From Paenibacillus cisolokensis (GTDB taxonomy: Bacteria > Bacillota > Bacilli > Paenibacillales > Paenibacillaceae): a stretch of 47,339 nucleotides of DNA. The DNA lies in assembly GCF_018403665.1 (NCBI RefSeq), contig NZ_BOVJ01000124.1, positions 1-47,339 on the forward strand. The letters are read 5' to 3'. The notes below the pieces were generated by a model. It saw nothing but the letters and a program-made list of their open reading frames with translations, did no database searches and was not told the DNA's origin. Positions 1 to 9,542 of this stretch are shown here, one piece after another. The position numbers were made by a program, and so were the translations under genes. Positions within the stretch are counted from its first letter, which is position 1; each line of letters starts with the position of its first letter.

Positions 1-613
1 CGATATGACCGGGCAATCCGCGCAAGGCGATGGTGTCGCTCATGATCAACGTGGCCTGGGGCAACGAATATTTGGAGCCGATGCTTGACACTCTGGACCG
101 GGAAGCGGTCAGGCGACTTTTTTTTTGGACGGCAGCTGGCTCTCCAAATACCCCGACTACGCGAAGGCGATCCAGAAACGAGGGCATGAAATTTCCAATC
201 ACGCCTATTCCCATCCCGATATGAGCAAGCTGAGCCGGTCCGCCGCCTACCAGCAGATCGACAAGACGGAGAAGCTGCTGCGGTCGGTGCTCGGCGTAAC
301 GGATAACCGCTGGTTCGCTCCGCCTTCGGGCGACTACAACCAGACGACGGTCGAAATTGCCGCCGAGCTCGGCCTGAAGACCGTATTGTGGACGATCGAT
401 ACGGTCGACTGGAAGAAACCGCCGGCCGATGCGGTCGTCGCCAAAATTTCCGCGAAGCTGGAGCCGGGATCGCTCATTCTGATGCATCCGACGTCCACGT
501 CGAGGGATGCGCTGGCCGGCATCATTGCCGCCGCCAAAAAGAAAGGCTACGCCCTGGGGACCGTTAGCGAAACGCTGTCTTCCAGACGGGCGCCGGTTGA
601 GGGCCGGCATTAA
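1..613 (+). CDS. ylxY: YlxY-type sporulation polysaccharide deacetylase, 5'-truncated and frameshifted
   Basis: A NodB-fold (carbohydrate esterase 4) protein whose first part lies left of the window. The second and third motifs are visible: HAYSH (NodB motif 2) and RWFAPPSGDYN (motif 3). In place of the usual TFDDG of motif 1 the sequence reads INVAWG, so the metal-binding Asp pair is missing; to my knowledge this is typical of the YlxY branch and makes deacetylase activity doubtful. The reading frame breaks at about 111-114: adding one G to the GG at 112-113 joins 'REAVR' to 'ATFFLDG'. A second break may lie near 9-10, since the upstream frame meets a TGA at 6-8. ylxY just upstream of ymxG matches the B. 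subtilis order and supports the name. The exact role in sporulation is not shown by the sequence. Confidence 0.8.
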
Positions 614-625
614 TTTTGCTATAGT
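597..625 (+). promoter_or_regulatory. Sigma-A-type promoter for ymxG-dut
   Basis: TTGAGG at 597-602 and TATAGT at 620-625 are separated by 17 bases. The site overlaps the 3' end of ylxY and lies about 75 bases before the ymxG start. It was read by eye; no transcript data. Confidence 0.5.
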
Positions 626-701
626 GGTATTCATGCGAGACGAACAAGACGATTTGTCCGCTGTTTTCCGCAGCGGAAAACACGGATAAGGAGGAAACCG
701 G

Positions 702-1967
702 GTGAACAAATATACGCTAAGCAACGGCTTGCGCGTCGTAGTAGAAAATATCCCCACTTGCCGATCGGTTTCTTTCGGTATCTGGGTCAGAACGGGTTCC
801 CGCGACGAAACCGCGGAGAACAACGGCATCTCCCATTTTATCGAACATATGTTGTTCAAGGGCACGAAACGGCGTTCGGCCAAAGATATCGCCGATTTGT
901 TCGACGGTATCGGGGGGAACGTCAACGCGTTTACGGCTAAAGAATACACCTGCTATTTCGCCAAGGTGCTGGATGAGCATTTGCCGCTCGCTGTGGACGC
1001 ATTGTCCGACATGTTCTTCGAATCGCAGTTCGACGAAGAGGAATTGGCCAAGGAGAAAAACGTCATTTTCGAGGAAATCGCCATGTATGAGGATACGCCG
1101 GACGACAAGGTTCACGACGAAGCTTCCCGCGCGTCGTTCGGAGACCATCCGCTGGCCTATTCGATCCTCGGTCTGGAGGAACGGCTTTCCGCCATGAATC
1201 CCGACTCGCTGCGCGATTATATGAACGAGCATTACCGGATCGACAATACGGTCATCAGCGTTGCCGGCAACGTGCAGGACGAGCCGCTATTGGAACTGCT
1301 CGAGCGCCATTTCGGACGGTTCGCGGTCCGGGGAGGCGGAGGGCAGGTGGAGCCGGCCGAATTTGCAGGGCGCCTTCTATTTCATAAGAAGAAAACCGAG
1401 CAGAACCATCTGTGCCTGTCGTTCCCGGGCCGTTCGATATCCGATCCGCAGCTGTATGCGATCATTTTGCTGAACAATGCGCTGGGCGGCGGCATGAGCT
1501 CCCGGCTGTTCCAGGAAATCCGCGAGAAGCGGGGACTGGCCTATTCCGTCTATTCTTACCATACGTCATATGCCGATACGGGGCTGTTTACGATTTACGC
1601 GGGCACGGCGCCGAAACAGACGAAGGAGGTGCTCGATCTGATCATCGAACAGATCGGGGAACTGGCGGCCAAAGGCTTGTCCGAAGCCGAACTGCACCGC
1701 GGCAAGGAACAGCTGAAGGGCAGTCTCATTCTCAGCCTGGAAAGTACGGGCAGCCGAATGAACCGTCTCGGGAAAAACGAATTGATGCTCGGCCGGCATT
1801 ATACTTTGGATGAGATGCTCGAAAGAATCGATGCGGTGACGATGAACGATATTCGCGAAGTGACGGAAAGCATGCTGGCCGTTCCGTTCGCGGTGGCGAT
1901 GGTCGGAACGAACGACAAGGCCGTCGCTTCGGTAAGGAGGGACATCTTTGTATCCAGTCAAGTTTAA
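702..1967 (+). CDS. ymxG: M16 zinc peptidase, YmxG/MlpA family
   Basis: A 421-residue insulinase-family (M16) metallopeptidase related to mitochondrial processing peptidase beta. The inverted zinc motif HFIEH lies at residues 45-49, so the catalytic centre is intact. The C-terminal half keeps the [11 protein letters not shown] segment that supplies the substrate-binding Arg and Tyr in the family. The GTG start at 702 is chosen because AAGGAGG (688-694) sits 7 bases upstream and the protein then begins at the conserved NGLRVV strand. The last 20 bases overlap dut. In B. subtilis the homologue (MlpA) has been linked to regulation of extracellular protease expression; the physiological substrate here is unknown. 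This is one of three M16 genes in the window, the others being ymfF and ymfH. Confidence 0.93.
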   Translation: MNKYTLSNGLRVVVENIPTCRSVSFGIWVRTGSRDETAENNGISHFIEHMLFKGTKRRSAKDIADLFDGIGGNVNAFTAKEYTCYFAKVLDEHLPLAVDALSDMFFESQFDEEELAKEKNVIFEEIAMYEDTPDDKVHDEASRASFGDHPLAYSILGLEERLSAMNPDSLRDYMNEHYRIDNTVISVAGNVQDEPLLELLERHFGRFAVRGGGGQVEPAEFAGRLLFHKKKTEQNHLCLSFPGRSISDPQLYAIILLNNALGGGMSSRLFQEIREKRGLAYSVYSYHTSYADTGLFTIYAGTAPKQTKEVLDLIIEQIGELAAKGLSEAELHRGKEQLKGSLILSLESTGSRMNRLGKNELMLGRHYTLDEMLERIDAVTMNDIREVTESMLAVPFAVAMVGTNDKAVASVRRDIFVSSQV

Positions 1968-2391
1968 ACGGTTGTCCGGGAATGAAGATATTCCGTTGCC
2001 CCGGCGCATGTCCGAATGGGCGGCCGGCTTCGATCTGCACGCCGCCGTCGAGCAGCCGCTCGTGCTTTCGCCCGGGGAGCGCGCGCTCATCCCGACCGGC
2101 TTCGCCATGGCGATGCCGCCGCAGCTCGAGGCGCAAATCCGCCCGCGCAGCGGCCTGGCCTACAAGCACGGCATTACGTGCCTCAATTCGCCCGGAACAA
2201 TCGATGCCGATTACCGGGGCGAGGTGAAGGTGCTGCTCGTCAATCTCGGCAGCGAGCCGTTCACGATCGAGCGCGGGGAGCGGATCGCCCAGATGGTATT
2301 TCAGACCGTTCCGGCCGTGTCGATCGAGGAATGCGACGAGCTGCCGGACACGGAGCGCGGAACCGGCGGGTTCGGGCATACCGGAGTGTAA
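1948..2391 (+). CDS. dut: Deoxyuridine 5'-triphosphate nucleotidohydrolase (dUTPase)
   Basis: A trimeric-type dUTPase of 147 residues that hydrolyses dUTP to dUMP and pyrophosphate, keeping uracil out of DNA and supplying thymidylate synthesis. All five dUTPase motifs can be read: AGFDLHA (I), PRSGLAYK (II), [11 protein letters not shown] (III), ERIAQMVF (IV) and the C-terminal Gly-rich [10 protein letters not shown] (V) that closes on the nucleotide. The TTG start at 1948 is inside the end of ymxG and follows AAGGAGG at 1933-1939, so the two genes are translationally coupled. In B. subtilis this slot is held by the sporulation gene ymxH; no ymxH is seen between here and dpaA. A terminator follows at 2413. 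Confidence 0.95.
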   Translation: MYPVKFKRLSGNEDIPLPRRMSEWAAGFDLHAAVEQPLVLSPGERALIPTGFAMAMPPQLEAQIRPRSGLAYKHGITCLNSPGTIDADYRGEVKVLLVNLGSEPFTIERGERIAQMVFQTVPAVSIEECDELPDTERGTGGFGHTGV

Positions 2392-2412
2392 CTCCGCCGG
2401 ACCGCGGCTGAA

Positions 2413-2455
2413 GCCTCCGTCACCGCCGACAACCGGCGGCGACGGAGGCTTTTTT
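2413..2455 (+). terminator. Rho-independent terminator after dut
   Basis: GCCTCCGTC (2413-2421) pairs with GACGGAGGC (2441-2449), with further pairing of CCGCCG and CGGCGG inside the stem, followed by TTTTTT (2450-2455). A very strong hairpin that separates dut from the dipicolinate genes. Confidence 0.9.
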
Positions 2456-2510
2456 GTTCGGCTTCGGACGAGCCGCGCAAACCGGACGACAAATAAGGCC
2501 CGGACGGTTT

Positions 2511-2539
2511 CACCCCCTTTTAGGCGTACGCATATGATG
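2511..2539 (+). promoter_or_regulatory. Candidate sigma-K promoter for dpaA-dpaB
   Basis: CACC at 2511-2514 and CATATGATG at 2531-2539 are 16 bases apart and resemble the mother-cell sigma-K pattern (AC ... CATAnnnTA), with the last base off. Dipicolinate synthase is a sigma-K gene in B. subtilis, so the position is right. The consensus is short and chance matches are common. Confidence 0.4.
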
Positions 2540-2578
2540 GTGCATAACCGCGTGTAGCGCAGAAAGGAGTGGGACCGG

Positions 2579-3478
2579 ATGCTGACGGGAGTTCATGTTC
2601 TGTTGATCGGCGGCGACGCCAGGCAGCTCGAAGTCATCCGCAAGTTGGCCGAGCTGGACGCGACCGTTACGGTCGTCGGTTTCGACGGCTTGCAGCAGCC
2701 GCCGGAAGGGGCGACGCCGGCGCAGCTCGGAGAGGAACTGTTCGACAATGCCGATGCCGTCATTCTCCCGGCGGTCGGAACCGAGGACGACGGAACGGTT
2801 ACGGCGGTATTCACCGACCGCCAGCTGAAGCTGACCGGGGAGATGATCGGCCGGCTGCCGAAGCACAGCAAAGTATATACCGGCATGGCCAAGTCTTATT
2901 TGCGCCAATTGTGCGAAAATCACGGGATTGCCCTCGTAGAGCTGTTCGACAGGGACGACGTTGCCATTTATAATTCGATACCGACCGCGGAAGGCGCGAT
3001 TATGATGGCGATTCAGCACACGGATATTACGCTTCACGGTTCGTCCTGCACCGTGCTCGGACTCGGAAGAACGGGTCTTACGCTGGCGCGGACGCTGCAA
3101 GGATTGGGGGCGAAAGTGAAAGCCGGCGTCCGTCGCCCCGAGCATTACGCCAGAGCCTGGGAAATGGGCTTTGAGCCTTTCTACGTCAAGCAATTGCAGC
3201 ATCACGTCGGGAATATTGACTTGCTTTTTAATACAATTCCGACTATGATAGTCACAGCGCAAATTATTGCCCATATGCCTTCGCGCGCCGTTATTATCGA
3301 CCTCGCTTCGAAGCCCGGCGGAACGGATTTCCGCTATGCCGAGAAGCGCGGAATGAAGGCGCTGCTGGCACCCGGACTTCCCGGAATCGTTGCACCCAAA
3401 ACAGCAGGACGTATTATGGCGGAATGCCTAGGCCGGTTGATTTTGGAAGATCATTCGCAACGGGGGAATGGGCTATGA
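2579..3478 (+). CDS. dpaA: Dipicolinate synthase subunit A
   Basis: The NAD(P)-binding subunit of dipicolinate synthase (SpoVFA). With DpaB it converts the DapA product, 4-hydroxy-tetrahydrodipicolinate, to dipicolinic acid in the mother cell; this is then packed into the spore core as its Ca chelate. The 299-residue protein has an N-terminal VHVLLIGGDARQ segment and a Rossmann-type glycine motif, VLGLGRTG, near residue 160. The ATG at 2579 follows AAAGGAGTGG by about 8 bases. Its stop codon overlaps the dpaB start (ATGA at 3475-3478), so the subunits are translationally coupled. The order dpaA-dpaB-asd-dapG-dapA is the classic Bacillus arrangement. Confidence 0.96.
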   Translation: MLTGVHVLLIGGDARQLEVIRKLAELDATVTVVGFDGLQQPPEGATPAQLGEELFDNADAVILPAVGTEDDGTVTAVFTDRQLKLTGEMIGRLPKHSKVYTGMAKSYLRQLCENHGIALVELFDRDDVAIYNSIPTAEGAIMMAIQHTDITLHGSSCTVLGLGRTGLTLARTLQGLGAKVKAGVRRPEHYARAWEMGFEPFYVKQLQHHVGNIDLLFNTIPTMIVTAQIIAHMPSRAVIIDLASKPGGTDFRYAEKRGMKALLAPGLPGIVAPKTAGRIMAECLGRLILEDHSQRGNGL

Positions 3479-4067
3479 ATTGGACGGGAAAAACGGTGGG
3501 CTACGCCTTGTCGGGTTCACATTGCACCTTTGAGGAAGTAATGCCGCAAATCCAGCGGTTCGTCGATGCCGGCGCGCGCGTCATTCCGATCGTGTCCCAG
3601 ACGCTGATGACGACGGATACGAGATTCGGCACGTCCGCGCACTGGCAGCAGCAGCTGAAGGAAATTACGGGGGAAGAGATCGTTTCCACGATCGTGCAGG
3701 CGGAGCCGCTAGGTCCGTCCAAGCTGCTGGACGTGCTGCTCATTGCGCCGTGTACGGGCAATACGACGAGCAAACTCGCGAATGCGATGACGGACAGTGC
3801 GGTGCTGATGGCGGCGAAGGCGCAAATGCGCAATCAACGGCCAGTCGTTCTGGCCATATCGACGAATGACGGCCTTGGTCTCAATGCGGCCAACATCGCC
3901 AAGCTGCTCGTCGCCAAAATATTTACTTTGTGCCGTTCGGTCAAGACAACCCGGCGCAGAAGCCGAATTCGCTGGTGGCGCGCATGGATCTGGTGATGGA
4001 AGCGTGCGAAGCGGCGCTTGAAGGCAGACAACTGCAGCCGCTTTTGATCGAGCGTTTTCGCGATTAA
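3475..4067 (+). CDS. dpaB: Dipicolinate synthase subunit B (one-base frameshift)
   Basis: The flavoprotein-like subunit of dipicolinate synthase (SpoVFB), about 197 residues once repaired. It begins with a Rossmann-like 'GYALSGSHCTFEEV' loop and holds the PCTGNTTSKLA segment typical of the flavoprotein/HFCD superfamily. The frame breaks at the AAAA run at 3916-3919: one extra A restores 'AKNIYFVPFGQDNP' and continuous homology to the stop at 4067. As written, the protein would end in a nonsense tail at 3996. I read this as a sequencing error, because both halves are conserved and nothing else in the gene has decayed. It overlaps dpaA by four bases. Confidence 0.92.
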
Positions 4068-4203
4068 CGCGGCATGTGCCTTACCGGCGCTGTTCCGATA
4101 GAAAGATGATTCCGCCGTCCGATCTGTGGGCGGCCGTCCCGCATTCGGGAACCTTTTGCGTATGCCGGCGGAACATAACATGTGGAGAGGGGAGACGACA
4201 TCG

Positions 4204-5243
4204 ATGTCGAATCAAAAATTGTACAACGTAGCCGTAGTAGGGGCGACCGGAGCCGTAGGGGAGCAAATTATCAAACTTCTCGAAGAACGCGATTTCCCTA
4301 TCAATCGGTTGAAGCTGTTATCTTCCGCCCGTTCCGCAGGCAAGACCGTCGTCTTCAAGGGTCGGGAAATTACGGTTGAAGAAGCAACGCCGGACAGCTT
4401 CGAAGGGATCGATATCGCCCTGTTCAGCGCCGGCGGCGACGTCAGCAAGGCGCTCGCGCCGCATGCCGTCGAGCGCGGCGCCATCTGCATCGACAATACG
4501 AACGCCTTCCGGATGGATACGGATACGCCGCTGGTCGTCCCGGAGGTCAACATCGAGAAGGCGAACGAGCACAAAGGCATTATCGCCAATCCGAACTGTT
4601 CCACCATCCAGATGGTTGCGGCGCTCAAGCCGCTGTACGACCGTTACGGCATTTCGCGCATCATCGTATCGACCTATCAGGCGGTGTCGGGTGCGGGCAG
4701 CCGGGCGATCGACGAGCTGCTGCGCCAGACGCGCGACGTCCTGGACGGCAAGGAGGCGAAACCGGAAATTTTGCCGGTCGGCTCGCTGCCGGTCAAGCAT
4801 CAGATCGCCTTCAACGCGATCCCGCAGATCGACAAATTCCAGGATAACGGCTATACGCTGGAAGAGATGAAGATGGTCCGCGAGACCAAAAAATTATGGG
4901 CGACGATTCGATCGAAGTAACGGCCACCTGCGTCCGGATTCCGGTTGTAAAAGGCCATTCCGAATCGGTTTATGTCGAACTGAAAAGCGACTTCGAGCTG
5001 GAAGACGTCCGGAAGCTGTTGGCGGAAGCGCCCGGCGTTACGCTTGTCGACGATACCGCTGCGCAGCGCTATCCGCTGGCGACGGAAGCGGCGGACAAAC
5101 CGGACGTATTCGTCGGCCGCCTGCGCCGCGACCTCGGCAACGAGCGCGCGCTGAACATGTGGATCGTATCCGATAATCTGCTGAAAGGCGCGGCCTGGAA
5201 CGCCGTACAGATCGCCGAATATTTCGCAGCCAAACAAGTATAA
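4204..5243 (+). CDS. asd: Aspartate-semialdehyde dehydrogenase (one-base frameshift)
   Basis: Reduces aspartyl-4-phosphate to aspartate semialdehyde with NADPH, the branch-point step toward lysine, DAP, dipicolinate, threonine and methionine. The N-terminal NADP loop is GATGAVGEQ (residues 12-20); the active-site Cys is in NPNCSTIQ (Cys132); the phosphate-binding loop is GSLPVKHQ; the catalytic His is in the VKGHSES segment beyond the break. The frame is lost in the A run at 4888-4893: a seventh A gives 'ETKKIMGDDSIEVT' and reading through to 5243, about 346 residues in all, the normal family length. The ATG at 4204 follows GGAGAGGGGAG. This gene is expected to be essential, so the break is almost certainly an artefact. 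Confidence 0.95.
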
Positions 5244-5324
5244 CAAGCTCCGTCACCATTCGCCGTTCCTCATCCGCGGACACGATTGTCGGACAGACAA
5301 CTTGTCACAGAGGAGAGAGCCGAT

Positions 5325-6560
5325 TTGCGCATCCTGGTACAAAAATTCGGCGGGACGTCGCTGTCGACCAAGCAGGCGCGGGAACGCGTAATCGCCCACA
5401 TCGTGCGGGAACGGAATGCGGGGTACGGCCTGACGGTCGTCGTCTCCGCCATGGGCCGCAGCGGCGATCCGTACGCGACGGATACGCTGCTCGGACTGAT
5501 CCGCGAGAACGGGGACAGTCTCCCGCCGCGAGAGAAAGATATGCTGCTCGCTTGCGGCGAAACGATCGCCGCGGCAACCTTGTGCAGCCTGCTGAATGCG
5601 AGAGGCGTTCCCGCCGTCGTGCTGACCGGAGGACAGGCCGGAATGATGACCGATTCCCGATTCGGCGATGCGCGCATAATGGAAGTGCGGCCGGAAGCGA
5701 TGCTGAACCATATGCGCGGCGGCAAGGTCGTCATCGTCACGGGATTCCAGGGACAGAACAAGGATGGCGATGTCACGACGCTCGGCCGCGGCGGCAGCGA
5801 TACGTCCGCTACGGCGATCGGCGCCGCATTGCGATCGGAATATGTCGATATTTATACCGATGTGAACGGGATATTGACGGCCGACCCGCGCTTTGTCGAA
5901 GATGCGCGTCTTTTGCCGGTTGCCGGCTATGCCGAAATTTGCAATATGGCGAGGCAAGGGGCGAAGGTGATTCATCCGCGTGCGATCGAAATCGCTCAGC
6001 AGGCCGGCATTCCGCTGCGCGTCCGTTCGACTTTTTCCGACGATGAGGGGACGCTGGTAACGGACGAACGGCGGGCCGCCGCGCTGGCCATCAAAGACCG
6101 GCATGTGACGGGCATCGCCCATGTGCAGGGCGTGACCCAAATTTCCGTCTTTGCCCCGGAAGGGCGGAACGACGTGCAGCTGCAGGTGTTTCAGGCCATG
6201 GCCAAAAACGGAATCAGCGTCGATTTTATCAATGTTACGCCCGGCGGAGCCGTTTATACCGTGTTTGACAGCGACGCTCCGCTGGCGCTGCGGGTGCTGG
6301 AGGAGATCGGTTACAAGCCGAAGGCGCTCAGCGGCTGCACGAAAGTGTCGGTCATCGGCGGCGGGATGAACGGCGTTCCGGGGATAATGGCCCGGATTGT
6401 GGCGGCGTTGACCGAACGGAATATCCCGATTTTGCAGTCGGCGGATTCCAATTCGACCATCTGGGTGCTCGTCCGGGAGGAAAATACGGCGGAAGCGCTG
6501 CGTGCGCTTCATGCGAAGTTCGAGCTCCATTTGGGCCTTGAAGCCGCTGGCGGATATTGA
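5325..6560 (+). CDS. dapG: Aspartate kinase (DapG-type)
   Basis: Phosphorylates L-aspartate, the first step of the aspartate family pathway. At 411 residues it has the amino-acid kinase fold (VQKFGGTSL at the N-terminus, GFQGQNKDGDVTTLGRGGSDTSA mid-domain) and two C-terminal ACT domains (around VTQISVFAPEGRN and KVSVIGGGM). I start it at TTG 5325, because AGGAG lies about 10 bases before and homologues begin 'RILVQKFGGT'; the open frame extends further upstream but without a ribosome site. In B. subtilis DapG is the meso-DAP-inhibited isozyme and lies between asd and dapA, exactly as here. The ACT domains fit feedback control. Confidence 0.94.
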   Translation: MRILVQKFGGTSLSTKQARERVIAHIVRERNAGYGLTVVVSAMGRSGDPYATDTLLGLIRENGDSLPPREKDMLLACGETIAAATLCSLLNARGVPAVVLTGGQAGMMTDSRFGDARIMEVRPEAMLNHMRGGKVVIVTGFQGQNKDGDVTTLGRGGSDTSATAIGAALRSEYVDIYTDVNGILTADPRFVEDARLLPVAGYAEICNMARQGAKVIHPRAIEIAQQAGIPLRVRSTFSDDEGTLVTDERRAAALAIKDRHVTGIAHVQGVTQISVFAPEGRNDVQLQVFQAMAKNGISVDFINVTPGGAVYTVFDSDAPLALRVLEEIGYKPKALSGCTKVSVIGGGMNGVPGIMARIVAALTERNIPILQSADSNSTIWVLVREENTAEALRALHAKFELHLGLEAAGGY

Positions 6561-6639
6561 TTTGGAATAAAACGGTGCAATTTCATTTTTGACGAATGGT
6601 CCGATCGCTCGGGCTATGGAACGACTAGGAGGAGTCGGC

Positions 6640-7518
6640 ATGGATTTTGGCAGATTGATCACCGCAATGGTGACGCCGTTCGACCGTAACGGCGAAATCG
6701 ATTGGGAGACGACGGAACGACTGATTCAATATTTGATCGACGAGCAGAAGAGCGACGCGCTGGTTGTGTCCGGCACGACGGGGGAATCCCCGACGCTGAC
6801 CGACGAAGAGAAGATCGAGCTGTTCCGCTTTGCGGTGGAAAAAGCTGCCGGCCGGTGCAAAATTATCGCCGGCACGGGAAGCAACAATACGAAGCATTCC
6901 ATCCATTTGACCCAAGCAGCGGAGCGCTGCGGCGTCGACGGCATTCTGCTTGTCGTTCCCTATTACAACAAGCCGAGTCAGGAAGGCATGTATCAGCATT
7001 TCAAGTCGATCGCCGATTCGACCAGACTGCCGATCATGCTGTACAACGTTCCAGGCCGTACCGGCGCATCGCTGACCGCCGAGACGACGCTTCGTCTGGC
7101 GCAGCTGCCGAATGTGACGTCTGTCAAGGAATGCGCTTCGCTCGACCAGATGACGCAAATTATCGCGGGCGCTCCGGAAGGCTTCCGCCTGTACAGCGGC
7201 GACGACAGCGTGACGCTGCCGGCGCTCAGCATCGGCGCACACGGCATTGTCAGCGTGGCCAGTCATATTGTCGGCTCGGAAATGAAAACGATGATTGAAG
7301 CCTATTTGAAAGGCGAGGTTGCGGAGGCGGCGCGTCTTCATCGGCAGCTGCACCCGATTTTCAAAGGTTTGTTCGAATGTCCGCACCCGGTTCCGAATCC
7401 GGTTCCGGTCAAGTATGCGCTTAGCTTGCGGGGCATGCCCGTCGGCGGCGTCCGTCTGCCGCTCACGCAAGCGAGCGAGGCGGAGGAAGCGTTTATCCGC
7501 CGGCTTGTATCAAGATGA
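6640..7518 (+). CDS. dapA: 4-hydroxy-tetrahydrodipicolinate synthase
   Basis: Condenses pyruvate with aspartate semialdehyde. The product feeds both DAP/lysine and, through DpaAB, dipicolinic acid, which explains the shared cluster. The 292-residue TIM barrel is the standard size. Visible landmarks are GTTGESPTL (pyruvate-binding loop), VVPYYNKPS, the catalytic Tyr135 in LYNVPGRTG and the Schiff-base Lys163 in SVKECASLD. The ATG at 6640 follows AGGAGGAG (6627-6634) with good spacing; the frame is open further upstream but has no ribosome site there. A terminator follows at 7544. Confidence 0.96.
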   Translation: MDFGRLITAMVTPFDRNGEIDWETTERLIQYLIDEQKSDALVVSGTTGESPTLTDEEKIELFRFAVEKAAGRCKIIAGTGSNNTKHSIHLTQAAERCGVDGILLVVPYYNKPSQEGMYQHFKSIADSTRLPIMLYNVPGRTGASLTAETTLRLAQLPNVTSVKECASLDQMTQIIAGAPEGFRLYSGDDSVTLPALSIGAHGIVSVASHIVGSEMKTMIEAYLKGEVAEAARLHRQLHPIFKGLFECPHPVPNPVPVKYALSLRGMPVGGVRLPLTQASEAEEAFIRRLVSR

Positions 7519-7543
7519 TATCGGGCATTCATTCCTATCTCGA

Positions 7544-7574
7544 CCGGTGCCATCGGCATCGGCTTTTTGTTTTT
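7544..7574 (+). terminator. Rho-independent terminator after dapA
   Basis: CCGGTGCC (7544-7551) pairs with GGCATCGG (7555-7562) around a three-base loop with one G-T wobble, then CTTTTTGTTTTT. This marks the end of the dpa-asd-dap transcription block. Confidence 0.8.
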
Positions 7575-7610
7575 CGGAGACACTGGTTTCACGGCTGAAA
7601 TCGCGACGAC

Positions 7611-7640
7611 TTGTGTTCGGTTAAATCGATCATGTATAAT
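7611..7640 (+). promoter_or_regulatory. Sigma-A-type promoter for rnjB
   Basis: TTGTGT (7611-7616) and a perfect TATAAT (7635-7640), 18 bases apart, about 120 bases ahead of the RNase J start. It lies after the dapA terminator, so rnjB begins a new transcription unit. Confidence 0.65.
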
Positions 7641-7763
7641 GGGGTCAAGTGACTGGTGCGGCAATTATTTGAAAATCGAATAAGTTGGAGCGGCGGCCAA
7701 CGGACCATGGCACATTCGCGAAGTCATAGCGGCTTCGAAAATTTGTAGGAGGTATAGATACAC

Positions 7764-9440
7764 TTGTCAAAGAAGAACAACCAGGATAAGCTGCTTATTT
7801 TGCGCTGGGTGGCGTTGGCGAAATCGGAAAAAATATGTACGTCGTACAATATGGAAACGATATCGTCGTCGTCGATGCCGGCCTGAAATTCCCGGAGGAG
7901 GATATGCTTGGCATCGATATCGTCATTCCGGACATTACGTACTTGACCGACAATCGAGACAAAGTACGGGGAATTTTGCTTACGCACGGACATGAGGATC
8001 ATATCGGCGGACTGCCGTACGTGCTGAAACATTTGAACGTTCCGGTATACGGTACGAAATTGACGCTCGGACTTGTAGAAGGAAAGCTGAAGGAAGCCGG
8101 TCTTCTCGGCGAAACGAAGCGCATTCTGATCAACGCCGACTCGGAAGTGCAGCTCGGCTCGATTCGCGCGTCGTTTTCAAAACGAATCACAGCATTCCGG
8201 ATTCTGTCGGGGTTTGCCTCGATACGCCGGAAGGAATTGTCGTTCATACGGGTGACTTCAAGTTCGACCATACGCCCGTCAACGATCAATTCGCCGACCT
8301 TCAGCGTATCGCGGAAATCGGCAAGCGCGGCGTTCTCGCGCTGCTGTCGGACAGCACGAATGCGGAACGCCCGGGCTTTACGCCGTCGGAAAGCAATATC
8401 GGAAACGAATTGGAAGCGATATTCCGCAAAGCGACGCAGCGCATCGTCATCGCGACATTCGCTTCGAACGTGCACCGCATTCAACAAGTCTTCAATGCCG
8501 CGATGGCGACCCGCCGCAAAATCGCCGTCGTCGGCCGAAGCATGGTCAATGTCGTCACTATCGCTTCCGAGCTCGGCTATTTGAACATTCCGGAAGGCAT
8601 GCTGATCGAGCCCGAAGAAGTGAACAAGATGGCGGCGGACCGCGTCGTCGTGCTTTGCACGGGCAGTCAGGGCGAGCCGATGTCGGCGCTCACCCGCATG
8701 GCCCGCTCGACGCACCGCAAGGTGGATATTTTGCCCGGGGATACGGTCATTATTGCCGCAACGCCGATTCCCGGCAACGAACGTTACGTCGGCAGAACGG
8801 TCGACGAATTGTTCCGGCTTGGCGCAAACGTGATTTACGGACCCGGTTCCGTATCGCGTGTACACGTTTCCGGTCACGGCAGCCAAGAGGAACTGAAGCT
8901 TATGCTGAACCTGATTCGTCCGAAATATTTCATCCCGATTCACGGGGAATACCGGATGCTGCATCATCACGCCAAGCTGGGCGAATCGATCGGCATCGAG
9001 AAAGACAACATTTTCATTATCGACAACGGCGACACGGTTGAATTCCAGGGAGGCGTTGCGCGCAAAAGCGGCAAAGTGCCTGCCGGCAACGTGCTGATCG
9101 ACGGACTTGGCGTCGGCGACGTCGGCAACATCGTGCTTCGGGACCGCAAGCTGCTGTCCCAGGACGGCATTCTCGTCGTCGTCGTCACGCTCAGCAAGCA
9201 GGACGGCAAAATTTGTCCGGTCCGGACATTATTTCCCGCGGCTTCGTCTATGTAAGGGAGTCGGAAGGACTGCTTGACGAAGCGAATCGCATCGTCACGT
9301 CGACGCTGAACAAGTTGATGAACGACAATGTCAACGAATGGGCTTCGCTCAAGACGAACGTCAAGGAGGCGCTCGGACGTTTTCTGTACGAGCAGACGCG
9401 GCGCCGCCCGATGATTTTGCCCATTATTATGGAAGTGTAA
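7764..9440 (+). CDS. rnjB: Ribonuclease J (three one-base frameshifts)
   Basis: A metallo-beta-lactamase/beta-CASP RNase with 5'-exonuclease and endonuclease activity, part of the mRNA-decay and rRNA-maturation machinery; about 559 residues after repair. The zinc motif HGHEDHIGG is intact in the first third. Three breaks, each cured by one T: TTTT 7798-7801 (restores '[16 protein letters not shown]'), TTTT 8174-8177 (restores '[16 protein letters not shown]') and TTT 9212-9214 (restores '[13 protein letters not shown]'). The start is TTG 7764 behind TAGGAGG. Its place between dapA and tepA matches B. subtilis rnjB (ymfA, RNase J2) rather than rnjA, but J1 and J2 cannot be told apart with certainty by eye. 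Three lesions in one conserved gene argue for sequence error. Confidence 0.93.
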
Positions 9441-9454
9441 CCGCAGTCAGGAAG

Positions 9455-9505
9455 CGGTCCTTCCGCCAGCCGGCATTCGGCCGGGGCGGAAGGACCGTTT
9501 CCGCT
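9455..9505 (+). terminator. Terminator hairpin after rnjB
   Basis: CGGTCCTTCCGCC (9455-9467) pairs perfectly with GGCGGAAGGACCG (9485-9497), and an inner GCCGG/CCGGC helix may extend it. It is followed only by TTTCC, so the stem is very stable but the T-tract is short. Confidence 0.65.
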
Positions 9506-9511
9506 TGTACG

Positions 9512-9542
9512 GGACTAAAACCCGGTCCTCCTTACCATACTA
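9512..9542 (+). promoter_or_regulatory. Candidate sigma-G promoter for tepA-ylzJ
   Basis: CATACTA at 9536-9542 is a perfect match to the forespore sigma-G -10 consensus. GGACTA at 9512-9517, 18 bases upstream, agrees with the -35 (TGAATA) in only four of six positions. The downstream bases (GGAC...CAGTCC) resemble those after the sleB sigma-G promoter at 13338. If real, the ClpP-like TepA would be made in the forespore. Confidence 0.4.

Noticed and set aside
3475-4067. dpaB and other broken genes as true pseudogenes
   Set aside because: Apart from one base per break, the coding sequence is intact with conserved motifs on both sides; several of the genes are normally essential.
5244-5324. Lysine riboswitch or T-box before dapG
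   Set aside because: Only about 80 bases lie between asd and dapG, with no lysine-box elements or terminator/antiterminator pair.
5253-6662. Minus-strand open frame opposite dapG (469 codons)
   Set aside because: A composition shadow of dapG; no motif, no promoter, and it spans the dapG start region.
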